A stretch of 64,000 nucleotides of DNA. Source: Niastella populi (GTDB lineage: Bacteria > Bacteroidota > Bacteroidia > Chitinophagales > Chitinophagaceae). A program made the translations under genes and the position numbers. Of this stretch, positions 53,448-62,656 are shown piece by piece. Under the pieces are notes generated by a model. The model had not been told where the DNA came from, searched no databases, and worked only from the letters and a program-made list of their open reading frames with translations. Every line of letters begins with the position of its first letter. Position 1 is the first letter of the stretch. The stretch is taken from assembly GCF_002078015.1 (NCBI RefSeq), contig NZ_LWBP01000199.1, forward strand, positions 1 to 64,000, read 5' to 3'.

Positions 53448-54371
53448 TTATTTTATAATGATCGTTTTCGTACTGATACTAAACCCGCTGAAACAACCGA
53501 TCACGTTCTCTCCTTCGATTGTGTTCAGCAATTTAACCGGTGTAGAGAATGGGCCGCCGTTAGATCTTGCTTTATTGAAGCTATCCCAGAAATTATACAC
53601 TTTCCGTTCTACGTTGACCATGTAGTATACTACTGAATCTTCTATGGCAAATCCATTCCCATGGGTCAGGTGCATGTACTGTCCGTTGGTAAGTTCATCG
53701 GTATTGGGTGTAAAGCGGTTGCTGTTGAGACCGCCCCAGCCGAATTTTTCGCCTGTATCCTGGTTGCGCCAGTAATACAACTGCGTATTACCGATAGTAT
53801 CGGGGTCTTTATAATGCACTGTTAAACGGGCTTTCAACTGCGTTGTGTCATCATCTTCGTCGATATAATGAAAGCCGCTGGTAAGGCTGTCGAGCCTTAT
53901 GGGCATCAATAAGGAGGTGATAGACGAATAGCGTTTGCCTTCCGCTTCAATTTCGAGCAGGTAATGTTTTCCCGGTGTGCCTTTTAATGCATTGTTAGGA
54001 TTGGTGGCTAACGTATTGTCGAAATAAACGCCGGGCAGCAACACGTTACCGAACTGCCGCAGCCGGCCTTCGCGCAGTTGTTTGCGGGTTCCCTGATCCC
54101 AGATGTACGTATTGTTGGCGCCCAATGTGCCTTCAGTTATGGTAACGTTGGCGCCGGTGACCGGAATATTTTCAAAACCCTCTTCATAATACCCCTGGCT
54201 GCGGCCGAGTATTACGTAATTATAATATGGCAGTTCGTTGTTGATGTATGCTTCTACGATCATTTGTGGTTCGTTCTGTTTGAGATCGATAGGGAAATCC
54301 CGTTCGCACGACATGAACGAAACAGTTAACGCGGTAATAATAACAAGCCTGTAGATGTTCACTGTTCTCAT
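53448..54371 (-). CDS. DUF4249 lipoprotein
   Basis: The product has 307 residues with lipobox Cys22 (SFMSC). The DUF4249 start (LKQNEPQMIVEAYINNELPY) and its interior (GANVTITEG, YLLEIEAEGKRYSSITSL) are clear. Members are outer-membrane-facing beta-rich lipoproteins almost always encoded beside a TonB-dependent receptor, here 3 bases downstream of it, and probably help it bind substrate. The cargo is unknown. It is co-transcribed with the receptor at 54375. Confidence 0.92.
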   Translation of the reverse strand: MRTVNIYRLVIITALTVSFMSCERDFPIDLKQNEPQMIVEAYINNELPYYNYVILGRSQGYYEEGFENIPVTGANVTITEGTLGANNTYIWDQGTRKQLREGRLRQFGNVLLPGVYFDNTLATNPNNALKGTPGKHYLLEIEAEGKRYSSITSLLMPIRLDSLTSGFHYIDEDDDTTQLKARLTVHYKDPDTIGNTQLYYWRNQDTGEKFGWGGLNSNRFTPNTDELTNGQYMHLTHGNGFAIEDSVVYYMVNVERKVYNFWDSFNKARSNGGPFSTPVKLLNTIEGENVIGCFSGFSISTKTIIIK

Positions 54372-54374
54372 CGC

Positions 54375-56762
54375 TTAAAATTTGAAGTTCCAGGTTACGC
54401 CGGGCAGTATGGGGAACAGGTATACCTGCTTGCCCTTTACTGTACGTTCATCCTCATCGGCATCTATATAAATGAAATACGGGTTTTTCCGGTTATAAAC
54501 ATTGTATAAACTAAACACCCAGTTGCTTTTGAAGCGTTTGGTACTTTTGGGTTTGGGCGTATACGTAAATGCAATGTCCATCCGGTGATAGGCCGGTATA
54601 CGGAAATCATTGATCTTGTCGTATTGATTGATATTGGTAAAAATGGGTTCACGTTCGAGTGGGTTATAACCGAGGTTATATACAAATCTCCCGGTTGGCA
54701 TGGTGAGCGCATTGCCGGTTCCATAAACAAAAACGGCAGAGGCTTCCCATTTTTTACCTAGATCGTAATTAGCTACTACGCTCACATCGTGCGTGCGATC
54801 GTACCGGTAGGGAAATGCCCTGCCATCGTTCATATCGCGAAATGTTCGTTCTGCCCTGCTCAGGGTATAACCGATCCAGCCATTGAGCCTGCCGGTTTTC
54901 TTTTGAAAGAACAGTTCAAGGCCATAGGCTTTGCCGGTGCCGAAGATCATTTCACCTTCAATATTCTGGTTCAGCAGTAACCGGGCGCCGGGTTTGAATT
55001 CGAGTTGATTGCCCATGGTCTTATAATAGGCTTCGGCGCTTATTTCGTATTTGCCATTGTTCAAACTTTTGAAATAACCCGCCGCCACCTGTTCTGCTTT
55101 TCCTGGTTGTATTACGCGGCTCGATGGCACCCAGAGGTCACTGGGAAAGGTAGCCGCACTGGTAGTGGCCAGGTGCAGGTATTGAATTGTTCGGGTATAC
55201 GAGAGTTTTATACTGGCAGCGCCGGGCAGTTTGTATAACAGGTTTACCCGCGGTTCGGGATATTGGTAACGGGCTATGCTTTGCCCGCGTTTATAGTATT
55301 CTACCTCCCCGGTGGGCGATCCGTCGGCTCCGTATATTATGCGCTCGGTTGGACCGATCTGGTTGAAATAACTATAACGCAGCCCGGCTATCAGGTTGAG
55401 GTTGGTAGTAACGTTTATGTCTGTGCTTATGTAACCGGCTGCTTCGCGTGCATACTGGTCGTGGATCTGCGATTGAAATTCCTGTACGCCTGCGGTAGAA
55501 TTACCCGCGCCGGGCCGGAAGGTATGCCAGGTATATTGTAAACCGCCCTTCCATTTTATCCAACTGGCGGGTGTAAATACCCAGTCGTTTTTTATGGAGT
55601 GATCGGTGAGGCCCGACGAAAATAGAAAGCCATTGGTACCAAACGTAACGCGGCTGTTCAGATTGAAATCATTGCGTATAAGCGATAATTCGTGTTTCCA
55701 TTTTTTATTCACCTGTTGTTTCCAGGTGAGGCCAAGGATGGTATTGCCCCAAATGGCATTGAACTCGCGCTCCGGACCATCATTGTCATCATCGGCAAAG
55801 GTGAAATTGTCTTTACCCGTATAAAAGGTGAAATAAAGGGTATTGTTATCATCGATGGCAAAATCGGCTTTGGCGTTTATGTCATAAAAATAATAACCGT
55901 TGTTGCCGAGACTGTCAGGTGCAAATACTTTGGCCACCTGGTCGATATAGGTGCGGCGGGCGCTGATGACAAACGATGATCTTTTTTTGATCAATGGCCC
56001 TTCCAGCGAGAGTCGTGAAGAAATAAGCCCGATACCGCCGCCAAATTTAATGGAGTCTTTATTGCCGTCGCGGGTATTCACGGAGATCACACTGCTTAAT
56101 CGGCCGCCATATTCGGCGGGCATGCCGCCTTTTATTACTTCAATATTTTTTACGGCATCGCCATTGAATACGCTGAAAAAGCCGAGCAGGTGATTGGGAT
56201 TGTAAACAGGGATCCCGTCGAGTAAAACAAGGTTCTGGTCGGGTCCGCCGCCGCGTACATAGATCCCCGCGCTTGCTTCGCCGCCATTTTTGATACCCGG
56301 TAACAGCGTGATCGTTTTTATAGGGTCTACTTCGCCAAGGATCATCGGCAGCTTCCGGATCTGCGCCATATCGAGGTTATGCACGCTCATCTGATTGCGC
56401 AAAACATTCCGGTTGGCCGTTACAACCACATTCTGCAACAAACTTTCCCGGGAACGCAGGAATACCTGAATGGTTGTATCCTGGCTGATAGTGATATGCC
56501 GGGTAGCGGCATAATGACCTACCGCACTTACAGTAATGCGGTATTTGCCATTGGGTAGTGTTGCAGAGAATAAACCGGTAGAATCGGCCAGTTTTTCCTT
56601 CTGGTTGATCCTTACGGTTGCATTTCCTACCGGAAACTGCACACTGTCAAGTACTTTAATTGTTATTATATGGTCCTGTGCATGAATGGTACGGGTAGCT
56701 ATCACAATCAGCACCAACATCAAAACCACTTTTTTAATACTATATCTTTTTGCCACTGTCAT
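54375..56762 (-). CDS. TonB-dependent outer-membrane receptor with carboxypeptidase-like N-domain
   Basis: The product has 795 residues from ATG 56762 with a signal peptide ending IHAQD. A CarboxypepD_reg-like domain (about 33-110) is followed by the plug (about 115-230: VVVTANR, GGGPDQNLVLLDGIPVYNPNH, VIKGGMPAEYGGRLSSVI) and a barrel ending GVTWNFKF. Unlike SusC proteins it has no STN domain, so it is not wired to a sigma/FecR pair. It imports an unknown ligand, with DUF4249 as partner. It is followed by the DUF4249 gene after three bases. Confidence 0.93.
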   Translation of the reverse strand: MTVAKRYSIKKVVLMLVLIVIATRTIHAQDHIITIKVLDSVQFPVGNATVRINQKEKLADSTGLFSATLPNGKYRITVSAVGHYAATRHITISQDTTIQVFLRSRESLLQNVVVTANRNVLRNQMSVHNLDMAQIRKLPMILGEVDPIKTITLLPGIKNGGEASAGIYVRGGGPDQNLVLLDGIPVYNPNHLLGFFSVFNGDAVKNIEVIKGGMPAEYGGRLSSVISVNTRDGNKDSIKFGGGIGLISSRLSLEGPLIKKRSSFVISARRTYIDQVAKVFAPDSLGNNGYYFYDINAKADFAIDDNNTLYFTFYTGKDNFTFADDDNDGPEREFNAIWGNTILGLTWKQQVNKKWKHELSLIRNDFNLNSRVTFGTNGFLFSSGLTDHSIKNDWVFTPASWIKWKGGLQYTWHTFRPGAGNSTAGVQEFQSQIHDQYAREAAGYISTDINVTTNLNLIAGLRYSYFNQIGPTERIIYGADGSPTGEVEYYKRGQSIARYQYPEPRVNLLYKLPGAASIKLSYTRTIQYLHLATTSAATFPSDLWVPSSRVIQPGKAEQVAAGYFKSLNNGKYEISAEAYYKTMGNQLEFKPGARLLLNQNIEGEMIFGTGKAYGLELFFQKKTGRLNGWIGYTLSRAERTFRDMNDGRAFPYRYDRTHDVSVVANYDLGKKWEASAVFVYGTGNALTMPTGRFVYNLGYNPLEREPIFTNINQYDKINDFRIPAYHRMDIAFTYTPKPKSTKRFKSNWVFSLYNVYNRKNPYFIYIDADEDERTVKGKQVYLFPILPGVTWNFKF

Positions 56763-56971
56763 CTGTAGAAATCCATTGTGTTTTAGCCAGATGGAACTTC
56801 CCCCCGGCCAGCCGGGGAAAAACTTTCATTGCCTTTAGATGCATAATGAAAATTTCCAGGGTCGTTTCATCACCGGTAAATTAATATATATCCTGCTAAT
56901 AAGTACTTTTTTCGCAAGGAAAAGCCCAACACAGGTACGAAATACCGGGGTAAAATGGATGGGTGGCCATT

Positions 56972-57018
56972 AAAAAAAAATAACCCTGCAGGCCCGGTTC
57001 AACCGGGACATGACAGGG
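56972..57018 (-). terminator. Terminator of the alpha-L-rhamnosidase gene
   Basis: An outer CCCTG/CAGGG stem and an inner CCCGGTT/AACCGGG stem (56984-57018) with a run of nine T on the minus strand lie 26 bases after the stop at 57044. Confidence 0.85.
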
Positions 57019-57043
57019 TTGCAATTCGTTGCATCTGTGTTAT

Positions 57044-59776
57044 TTATTTGGCAGCTGCAGTAGCCGGTGTTGCCGGTATAGCAGTAACGAACCGGTATTT
57101 TCCTGATCCCGCTTTTACTACTACGTATTTATCAGCGGTGGCAGTTGCCTGCCATTCTTTTTGAGCGGAAACCGCTTTCCCGTTTTCGGTGATGGTTTCG
57201 GCGCTGGCGCCGGGGATATAGATATCGGCTGTAGTATTGGCCGGTATCTCTACTTCCAGTACCAGTTCGTTGCCATTGATCGCCCAGCCGCTGGTGGCGG
57301 TACCATAATTGGTTTGCAGGCTGGCTTTTGCTTTTGTCAATCCGCCGCCGATATGCGGCTTAATCTTAATATGCTTGTAACCAGGTTTGTCTTCATAAGT
57401 GTCGAGCCCCGCCATTACGCGGTACATCCAGTCGCCAATAGCGCCATAAGCGTAGTGGTTGAAGGAGTTCATGGTTGGCGTTTGAAAAGTGCTGTCGGGT
57501 TTTTGTCCGTCCCAGCGTTCCCAGATAGTGGTGGCGCCCATTTTTACAGGATATAACCACGACGGATAACTTTCCTGTAACAGTAATTTATAAGCGAGAT
57601 CGGTATAGCCGAAGCGGCTTAGCACATGGCATAAATAAGGTGTTCCTAAAAATCCGGTTGTAAGGTGGTTACCGTACGACCTGATATTTTCTGCCAGCCG
57701 CGCTGCCGCCTGTTGGCGTAACTGTTCGGGCAGCATATCGAAATTCAGGGCCAGTACATAAGCTGTTTGGGTACCCGATACCAGCCGGCCATTAGGTGTA
57801 AGGTATTCTTTTACAAAAGCCGCTTTTACTTTGTTGAGCAGGGTTTGGTAAGTGGTTACATCTTCTGCCTGGCCCAGCAGGGTGGCCGTATTTATTACAA
57901 TTTGCACCGAATTGGCGTAAAAGCACTGGGCAATGAGGTATTTGTCGGTAACGGCGGATCTGCCGTCATTGTCGTCGAAAGGGCGGAAAAAAAGCCAGTC
58001 GCCAAAATGAGAGCCTGTTTGCCACAGGTCGTTTTTGCTTTGGGCCTGCATATAACCTACCCATGCTTTCATGCTTTTATACTGGTTCTGTAAAATTCTT
58101 TTATCGCCGTAGGCCAGGTACATATTCCAGGGCAGAATGGTGGTTACATCGGCCCAACCGGTGGATGCGCCGTCATTGGCATGTAAAACATTGGGTATTA
58201 CGTGAGGAACCAGGCCATCGGCGCGTTGATCTGCGGCTACATCGCGCATCCATTTGTCGAAAAAATTATTCACGCCGAAATTGAAGGCGGCCGTGCGGGA
58301 GAATGCCTGTGCGTCGCCCGTCCAGCCCAGGCGCTCATCGCGTTGCGGACAATCGGTTGGCACATCGAGGAAATTACCGCGTTGTCCCCATTGAATATTA
58401 TGCTGCAGTTGGTTGAGTAACGGGTGCGAACAGGTGAAGTCGCCCGTGCGTTGCATGTCTGAATACAGTGCCACAGCGGTGAAGTTTTCCGGTTTTATTT
58501 CTTCCGGGTACCCTTCCACTTTTATATAGCGGAAACCAAAAAATGTGAAATGCGGTTCCAGCACGGTTTCATTTCCATCGAGAATATACGTGGCCGTGGT
58601 TTTGGCGGCACGCAGGTTCTCGGTGTAGAAATTGCCATATTTGTCAAGCACCTCGGCATGTTTTATTACAATACTGTCGCCGCTTTTTCCTTTTGCCTTA
58701 ATGGTTACCCAGCCCACGAGGTTTTGCCCGAAGTCGAGCACGGTTTCGCCGTTGGGTGTTTTCAGCACTTTAACGGGTTGGAAGGTTTCGTGTTTTTTTA
58801 TGGGTTCGTTATAGGTGGCAATCAGCACGTCTTTTGAATAGTTCTCCGGTTTCACATTGCTCCAGCCCGCGTCATTATAACCGGCATTGGCCCAGCCGGT
58901 CTTTTCCTGTCGCAGATCGATGGTTTCGCCATGATAGATCTCAGTATAGCGGATGGCGCCGGTCGATGATTTCCAGCTATCGTCCGATACTACCATTTCG
59001 GTTGAGCCATCGGTATAGGTAATGGCCAGTTGAAACAGCAGGGCGGCATCGCTGCCAAACGAGTTTTTATTACCACTCCAGGCGAGGAAGCCACGGTACC
59101 AGCCGTTTCCAACTGATACGCCTACTGCATTTTGTCCGTTGGTGAGCATCGGCGTTACATCATATACCTGGTACTGCAGGCGTTTTTTATAGCTCGTCCA
59201 CCCGGGTGTAAGGTAGGCATCCCCTACCCGTTTGCCATTGAGCTGCGCCTCGTACAAACCATGGGCGGTAATATAAGCGGTGGCTGTTTTTACTTTTTTG
59301 TTCACCCCAAATGCTTTCCTGAAAAGTATGGCGGGACGGTTCTGTGCATCTTCGGTAAAACCCGGCGTTATCCATTGCGCTTTCCATTCGTTTGGTGGCA
59401 ATGCGGTTTGAAAAGAGGCCGGTGCACTCCAGGGTGTTGCGCGGCCGTTATTGTCCCAAACCCGTACCTGCCATTGATATCTGGTGGCCGACTGAAGCGG
59501 TTTACCGGCGTATGGCACCTGTACCGACTGGTCGCCGGAAACTTTTCCGCTTTTCCAAACGGCATTGTTACCTGCCGATACTTTTATTTCAAAGGCTGTT
59601 TGGGCTATGCCGCGCCGGCTGCCCGCCAGTTGCCAGCTAAACCGGGGTGTGGTAACATCGAGGCCAACAGGGTTCACTAAATTTTCGGTACGTAGTTGTT
59701 GCAGGGTTACCTGGGCGGCAGCTCTCTGCAAAAACAATAAGCCAAAGCAGCCAGCTATTACTAATTCCTTTTTCAT
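57044..59776 (-). CDS. Alpha-L-rhamnosidase, GH78, secreted
   Basis: The product has 910 residues from ATG 59776 (the frame continues upstream to 59824, but the signal MKKELVIAGCFGLLFLQRAAAQ starts here). N-terminal beta-sandwich domains include a bacterial rhamnosidase N domain, and the (alpha/alpha)6 catalytic domain follows. The general acid is Glu481 in RDERLGWTGDAQ and the base Glu753 in IWERWDG, both in standard context. It removes alpha-L-rhamnose from plant pectin (rhamnogalacturonan), flavonoid glycosides or bacterial polysaccharide. It is not in a SusCD operon; the TonB receptor/DUF4249 pair downstream is separated by a terminator. Confidence 0.95.
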   Translation of the reverse strand: MKKELVIAGCFGLLFLQRAAAQVTLQQLRTENLVNPVGLDVTTPRFSWQLAGSRRGIAQTAFEIKVSAGNNAVWKSGKVSGDQSVQVPYAGKPLQSATRYQWQVRVWDNNGRATPWSAPASFQTALPPNEWKAQWITPGFTEDAQNRPAILFRKAFGVNKKVKTATAYITAHGLYEAQLNGKRVGDAYLTPGWTSYKKRLQYQVYDVTPMLTNGQNAVGVSVGNGWYRGFLAWSGNKNSFGSDAALLFQLAITYTDGSTEMVVSDDSWKSSTGAIRYTEIYHGETIDLRQEKTGWANAGYNDAGWSNVKPENYSKDVLIATYNEPIKKHETFQPVKVLKTPNGETVLDFGQNLVGWVTIKAKGKSGDSIVIKHAEVLDKYGNFYTENLRAAKTTATYILDGNETVLEPHFTFFGFRYIKVEGYPEEIKPENFTAVALYSDMQRTGDFTCSHPLLNQLQHNIQWGQRGNFLDVPTDCPQRDERLGWTGDAQAFSRTAAFNFGVNNFFDKWMRDVAADQRADGLVPHVIPNVLHANDGASTGWADVTTILPWNMYLAYGDKRILQNQYKSMKAWVGYMQAQSKNDLWQTGSHFGDWLFFRPFDDNDGRSAVTDKYLIAQCFYANSVQIVINTATLLGQAEDVTTYQTLLNKVKAAFVKEYLTPNGRLVSGTQTAYVLALNFDMLPEQLRQQAAARLAENIRSYGNHLTTGFLGTPYLCHVLSRFGYTDLAYKLLLQESYPSWLYPVKMGATTIWERWDGQKPDSTFQTPTMNSFNHYAYGAIGDWMYRVMAGLDTYEDKPGYKHIKIKPHIGGGLTKAKASLQTNYGTATSGWAINGNELVLEVEIPANTTADIYIPGASAETITENGKAVSAQKEWQATATADKYVVVKAGSGKYRFVTAIPATPATAAAK

Positions 59777-59920
59777 TGACAGGCAATTTGATTTTTTGGG
59801 ATTTTGAAGGTAGTGAAAAACCATAATGAGCCGTCCTGTAACATACTGCTTAAATGTTTAGCACTCAACACATAAAAAGTGAATACGTTGGTACGAAGCA
59901 GAACTACCAGCCTGGCCAAT

Positions 59921-59951
59921 AAAAAAGCCGCCAACAGTGTAAGATGGCAGC
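59921..59951 (-). terminator. Terminator of the DUF2461 gene
   Basis: GCCGCCA (59927-59933) pairs with TGGCAGC (59945-59951) with one G-T pair. On the minus strand it is followed by six T. It is 91 bases beyond the stop at 60042. Confidence 0.6.
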
Positions 59952-60041
59952 CCTGTTATTCTTTTTGCTATTGTTTATCCGGCTCGTAAGTTTTTTACCG
60001 GGTTTCTTACTGCCGCTTTAAGGCAAAACAGGGTGGCATTT

Positions 60042-60740
60042 TCAAACTTCCAGCCCATTGGGATCGGTAGTGAGCACTTCGCTCATATAATCGAAGAAAG
60101 GGCGCATGTTCCTGAAAGTGGTGGCGGCTTCCCTTAGGAAACTTTCACTTAACACTTCTTTATCGGTAAACCGCCTGATAAGCAGGAATTGTTTATAACG
60201 CAACAGATCGATGGCTTCATGGCCGGCGTCGAAACCTTTGGGTGCGGTTTTCAATTGTTCGCCCTGCAGTACGCCAAAGGTGGATACAAATGTTTTACTT
60301 TTTAATATTTTACGCAGGGAGCCGGCGTCAAAGGCAATTTCATCCCTGATGCGTTTAATGTCCTGCGCATTGGGGGCCCAGAATCCGCCGGCAAGATAAC
60401 TGTTGCCGGGCTCGAGATGGAAATAGTAACCGCCGCGGCGGTATTTGGTTGCGCGTTTGAAGTTGCCGCTCCAGTTTGTTTTATAGGGTGTTTTATCGCT
60501 GGAGAAACGAATGTCGCGGTAAATGCGGTGCAGGCATTTTTTTCCCGACAGCGTTTCAATTTCATCGTGCGTACGAAGCTCGCGTAACAAAGCTTCTGCA
60601 AATTGTTCTACCAGCTCCAGTTCTTTTTGATAAGTACCTTTGTTATCATTGAACCAGTCGCGATGATTGTTCTTTTTCAGCTTTTGTAAGAAATCGAAAC
60701 CCGATCTGTATATAACAGGCGCCTGATGTTGTTTTGCCAT
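60042..60740 (-). CDS. DUF2461 family protein
   Basis: The product has 232 residues from ATG 60740. The family core is complete: FLQKLKKNNHRDWFNDNKGTYQ, RIYRDIRFSSDKTPYKTNWSG, GYYFHLEPGNSYLAGGFWAP and RRFTDKEVLS. DUF2461 (TIGR02453) proteins are widespread in Bacteroidota, cytoplasmic, and structurally assigned a mixed alpha/beta fold, but have no proven activity. The gene is monocistronic, 30 bases downstream of the HxlR regulator stop on the same strand. Confidence 0.93.
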   Translation of the reverse strand: MAKQHQAPVIYRSGFDFLQKLKKNNHRDWFNDNKGTYQKELELVEQFAEALLRELRTHDEIETLSGKKCLHRIYRDIRFSSDKTPYKTNWSGNFKRATKYRRGGYYFHLEPGNSYLAGGFWAPNAQDIKRIRDEIAFDAGSLRKILKSKTFVSTFGVLQGEQLKTAPKGFDAGHEAIDLLRYKQFLLIRRFTDKEVLSESFLREAATTFRNMRPFFDYMSEVLTTDPNGLEV

Positions 60741-60770
60741 ACTTCGTTTTGTTATAGCCGTTCGAAATGC

Positions 60771-61127
60771 CTAATCTTTCGACATGATCTTTTTCCGGTG
60801 CCGGGTGCCCCATTTGTACAGTTCATTGATAATATCATCGAGCGACTCACCATATTCGGTAAGTGAATATTCAACCACTACCGGAACGGTATCGTACACC
60901 GTTCTTTTGATGAGTTTGTTCATTTCCAGATCGCGCAACTCTTTCGAGAGCATACGATCGGTGATCTTGGGAATGTCCTTGGCAATTTCACTGAACCGTT
61001 TATTGCCAAACTGAAGTGAGATAATTATCGGCAATTTCCATTTACCGCTGAGGGTGTTTATGGCGTCCGATACGGGAAGTATCAGGCCGAGGCATTTATG
61101 ATGTTCCCTTTCTTCCTTTTTTGCCAT
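60771..61127 (-). CDS. HxlR-family transcriptional regulator
   Basis: The product has 118 residues from ATG 61127 (MAKKEEREHHKCLG); the frame opens up to 61193, but those codons run through the operator array. The winged helix is standard: INTLSGKWKLPIIISLQFGNKRFSEIAKDIPKITDRMLSKELRDLE and a C-terminal wing YSLTEYGESL. Cys14 near the N-terminus (HKCLG) is at the place of the redox-sensing Cys in YodB/HypR-like members, so thiol or quinone sensing is possible. It is divergent from the azoreductase gene, across a phased operator array that both must share. Confidence 0.93.
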   Translation of the reverse strand: MAKKEEREHHKCLGLILPVSDAINTLSGKWKLPIIISLQFGNKRFSEIAKDIPKITDRMLSKELRDLEMNKLIKRTVYDTVPVVVEYSLTEYGESLDDIINELYKWGTRHRKKIMSKD

Positions 61128-61141
61128 GTTGCATGTTTTTT

Positions 61142-61218
61142 TACTGCTGCTATACTCCTGTATAGTACTATACCGCGGTATAGAGCTATACAAGCGTATA
61201 GTACTTACTTATGTATAG
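61142..61218. promoter_or_regulatory. Phased 18-bp operator array between hxlR and azoreductase genes
   Basis: Half-sites CTATAC at 61150, 61168 and 61186 and GTATAG at 61160, 61178 and 61196 are each exactly 18 bases apart. They form a perfect 14-base palindrome (61160-61173) and a near-perfect one (61178-61191), with a further GTATAG at 61213. This fits several regulator dimers stacked on one face pattern of the DNA and should govern both divergent genes. The HxlR regulator is the natural candidate. Confidence 0.8.
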
Positions 61219-61228
61219 CAAAGGTAGG

Positions 61229-61236
61229 TAGCTTTG
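61229..61236 (+). promoter_or_regulatory. -7 element for the azoreductase gene
   Basis: TAGCTTTG is an exact TAnnTTTG match lying just after the operator array. A start site near 61242 makes ATG 61239 unusable and favours ATG 61290 or 61263. Confidence 0.55.
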
Positions 61237-61289
61237 TGATGAAAACAAAAAGCGATTACTACATGAGCAAAAACTTAAATTCATCTACA

Positions 61290-61898
61290 ATGAAAAAGAT
61301 ACTGAATATAGTGTCAAGTGCAAAAGGTGATATGTCGTTCAGCAATAAGCTGTCTGGAGCTATCATTGACAAATTGTTAACAGTTTACCCCGGCAGCAGG
61401 GTGCAAACCCGCGACCTGGCTACCGATCCCCTGCCCCACCTGCAGGGCCACCAGATCGCAGCGTTTTTTACACCTGCCGATCTGCGTACCGAAGAACACA
61501 AGGAAGCCATCAGGAATTCAGATGATGCGGTTAAAGAATTGATGTCTGCCGATATCATTGTGATCGGCGTTCCTTTATACAACTTCGGTGTTCCTTCCGT
61601 TCTAAAGGCATGGGTCGATCATATTGCGCGTGCGGGAATTACATTTAGTTATGCAGACGGAACGCCAAAAGGGTTGGTCACCGACAAAAAGGTTTACCTG
61701 GCCATTGCCTCCGGCGGTATTTATTCTGAAGGGCCTATGCAGTCGTACGATTTTACTGAACCATTCCTGCGGAAATCCCTGGGTTTTATCGGCATGAACG
61801 ATATTACCGCATTCAGGGTAGAAGGTACTTCCATTCCGCAATTCAGTGAAAGCGCTTTACCTAAAGCGGTTGCAGAGGTTAATGAGTTCGCGTTCTAA
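61290..61898 (+). CDS. azoR: FMN-dependent NADH-azoreductase (AzoR-type flavodoxin-fold oxidoreductase)
   Basis: The product has 202 residues from ATG 61290 (MKKILNIVSSAKGDMSFS); ATG 61263 and 61239 are in frame, but homologues begin here. The flavodoxin-like FMN site (SSAKGDMSFSNKL), the VPLYNFGVPSVLKAWVDHIARAGITF stretch and the IASGGIYSEG loop are those of AzoR. It reduces azo compounds and quinones by two electrons with NAD(P)H, a protection against electrophiles. Its divergent HxlR regulator gene matches known pairs where quinones or diamide induce the reductase. Confidence 0.92.
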   Translation: MKKILNIVSSAKGDMSFSNKLSGAIIDKLLTVYPGSRVQTRDLATDPLPHLQGHQIAAFFTPADLRTEEHKEAIRNSDDAVKELMSADIIVIGVPLYNFGVPSVLKAWVDHIARAGITFSYADGTPKGLVTDKKVYLAIASGGIYSEGPMQSYDFTEPFLRKSLGFIGMNDITAFRVEGTSIPQFSESALPKAVAEVNEFAF

Positions 61899-61949
61899 TA
61901 CAGTAGGAAATACACCTTCTCAAAGCGGTGCGCTTCTTATATATCAATA

Positions 61950-61996
61950 AAAAGGTGAGCCGTCATGCAAACTTCATTGACACCGGCTCACCTTTT
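61950..61996. terminator. Bidirectional terminator after azoR
   Basis: AAAAGGTGAGCCG (61950-61962) pairs perfectly with CGGCTCACCTTTT (61984-61996). An inner GTCA/TGAC pair extends the stem. It lies between the convergent azoR and the membrane-protein gene (stop at 61999). Confidence 0.82.
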
Positions 61997-61998
61997 CG

Positions 61999-62652
61999 TT
62001 ATTTATTTTCGACGCGGAGCGCTTTCAACTCGTTCAGTAGTTCAATCGATTTTATTACAGGGTCCCATTCACTGCCGTTAAAAATAAGACGGAACCATTT
62101 TTTGTCTTTATTCTCGTATCTGATGTTACGGAAAAGCCAGATGGCAGCGAAGATGAACGACAATGTGACCGCCGCCTGTATCAGATACAGCACCCAATTG
62201 CCATTTAGCAGCATCGACCTGTTCCAGTAAAAGGTTGTCCATACCGGTAATTGCAGAAACAGGATGCGGGTTACCCAGATGGTTGTCGATCGCAGGCTGG
62301 CCAGTTTGTGCTGTGTTTCGAGAACAGGCTCGCTGATATCAGCCTCATGAATAAGAATGAGTTGGTACAGGTAGATCACAATAGCCAGTTTGGTAAGCAA
62401 TACCTGTATGCCTGCTGAAATGATAAAGAACCAGTTGGCTATTGGAAAGAGTTTGATGATCAGGATATCGATGAGCCCAACCCAGATGATGCCCACCGCT
62501 ATAGTAAACAGCTTTATTGGTTTCATTGACGAAAGAAATGACTTCACTTTCAACCGGGTGATCTCTTCTGCATTTCTGCGGTTAAGCTGCAGGCTTTCTT
62601 CGAGCCGTTGCCCGTATGTTCTCCATAGACTGATGATTTCGTTGTCTTCCAT
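61999..62652 (-). CDS. Hypothetical membrane protein, likely sigma partner
   Basis: The product has 217 residues with four or five hydrophobic helices (about 44-66, 70-95, 122-146 and 152-172), cytoplasmic polar ends and no enzyme motif. The gene follows the ECF sigma gene by only four bases (sigma stop at 62657, ATG at 62652). That spacing is typical of anti-sigma factors, some of which are multi-helix membrane proteins. The N-terminal MEDNEIISLWRTYGQRLEESL helix may be the part binding the sigma factor. Function is inferred from context; no domain is recognised. Confidence 0.65.
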   Translation of the reverse strand: MEDNEIISLWRTYGQRLEESLQLNRRNAEEITRLKVKSFLSSMKPIKLFTIAVGIIWVGLIDILIIKLFPIANWFFIISAGIQVLLTKLAIVIYLYQLILIHEADISEPVLETQHKLASLRSTTIWVTRILFLQLPVWTTFYWNRSMLLNGNWVLYLIQAAVTLSFIFAAIWLFRNIRYENKDKKWFRLIFNGSEWDPVIKSIELLNELKALRVENK

Positions 62653-62656
62653 TTTA

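Noticed and set aside
58063-59680. Long plus-strand frames opposite the rhamnosidase gene
   Set aside because: They are in antisense of a full-length GH78 enzyme with both catalytic glutamates and have no protein family pattern.
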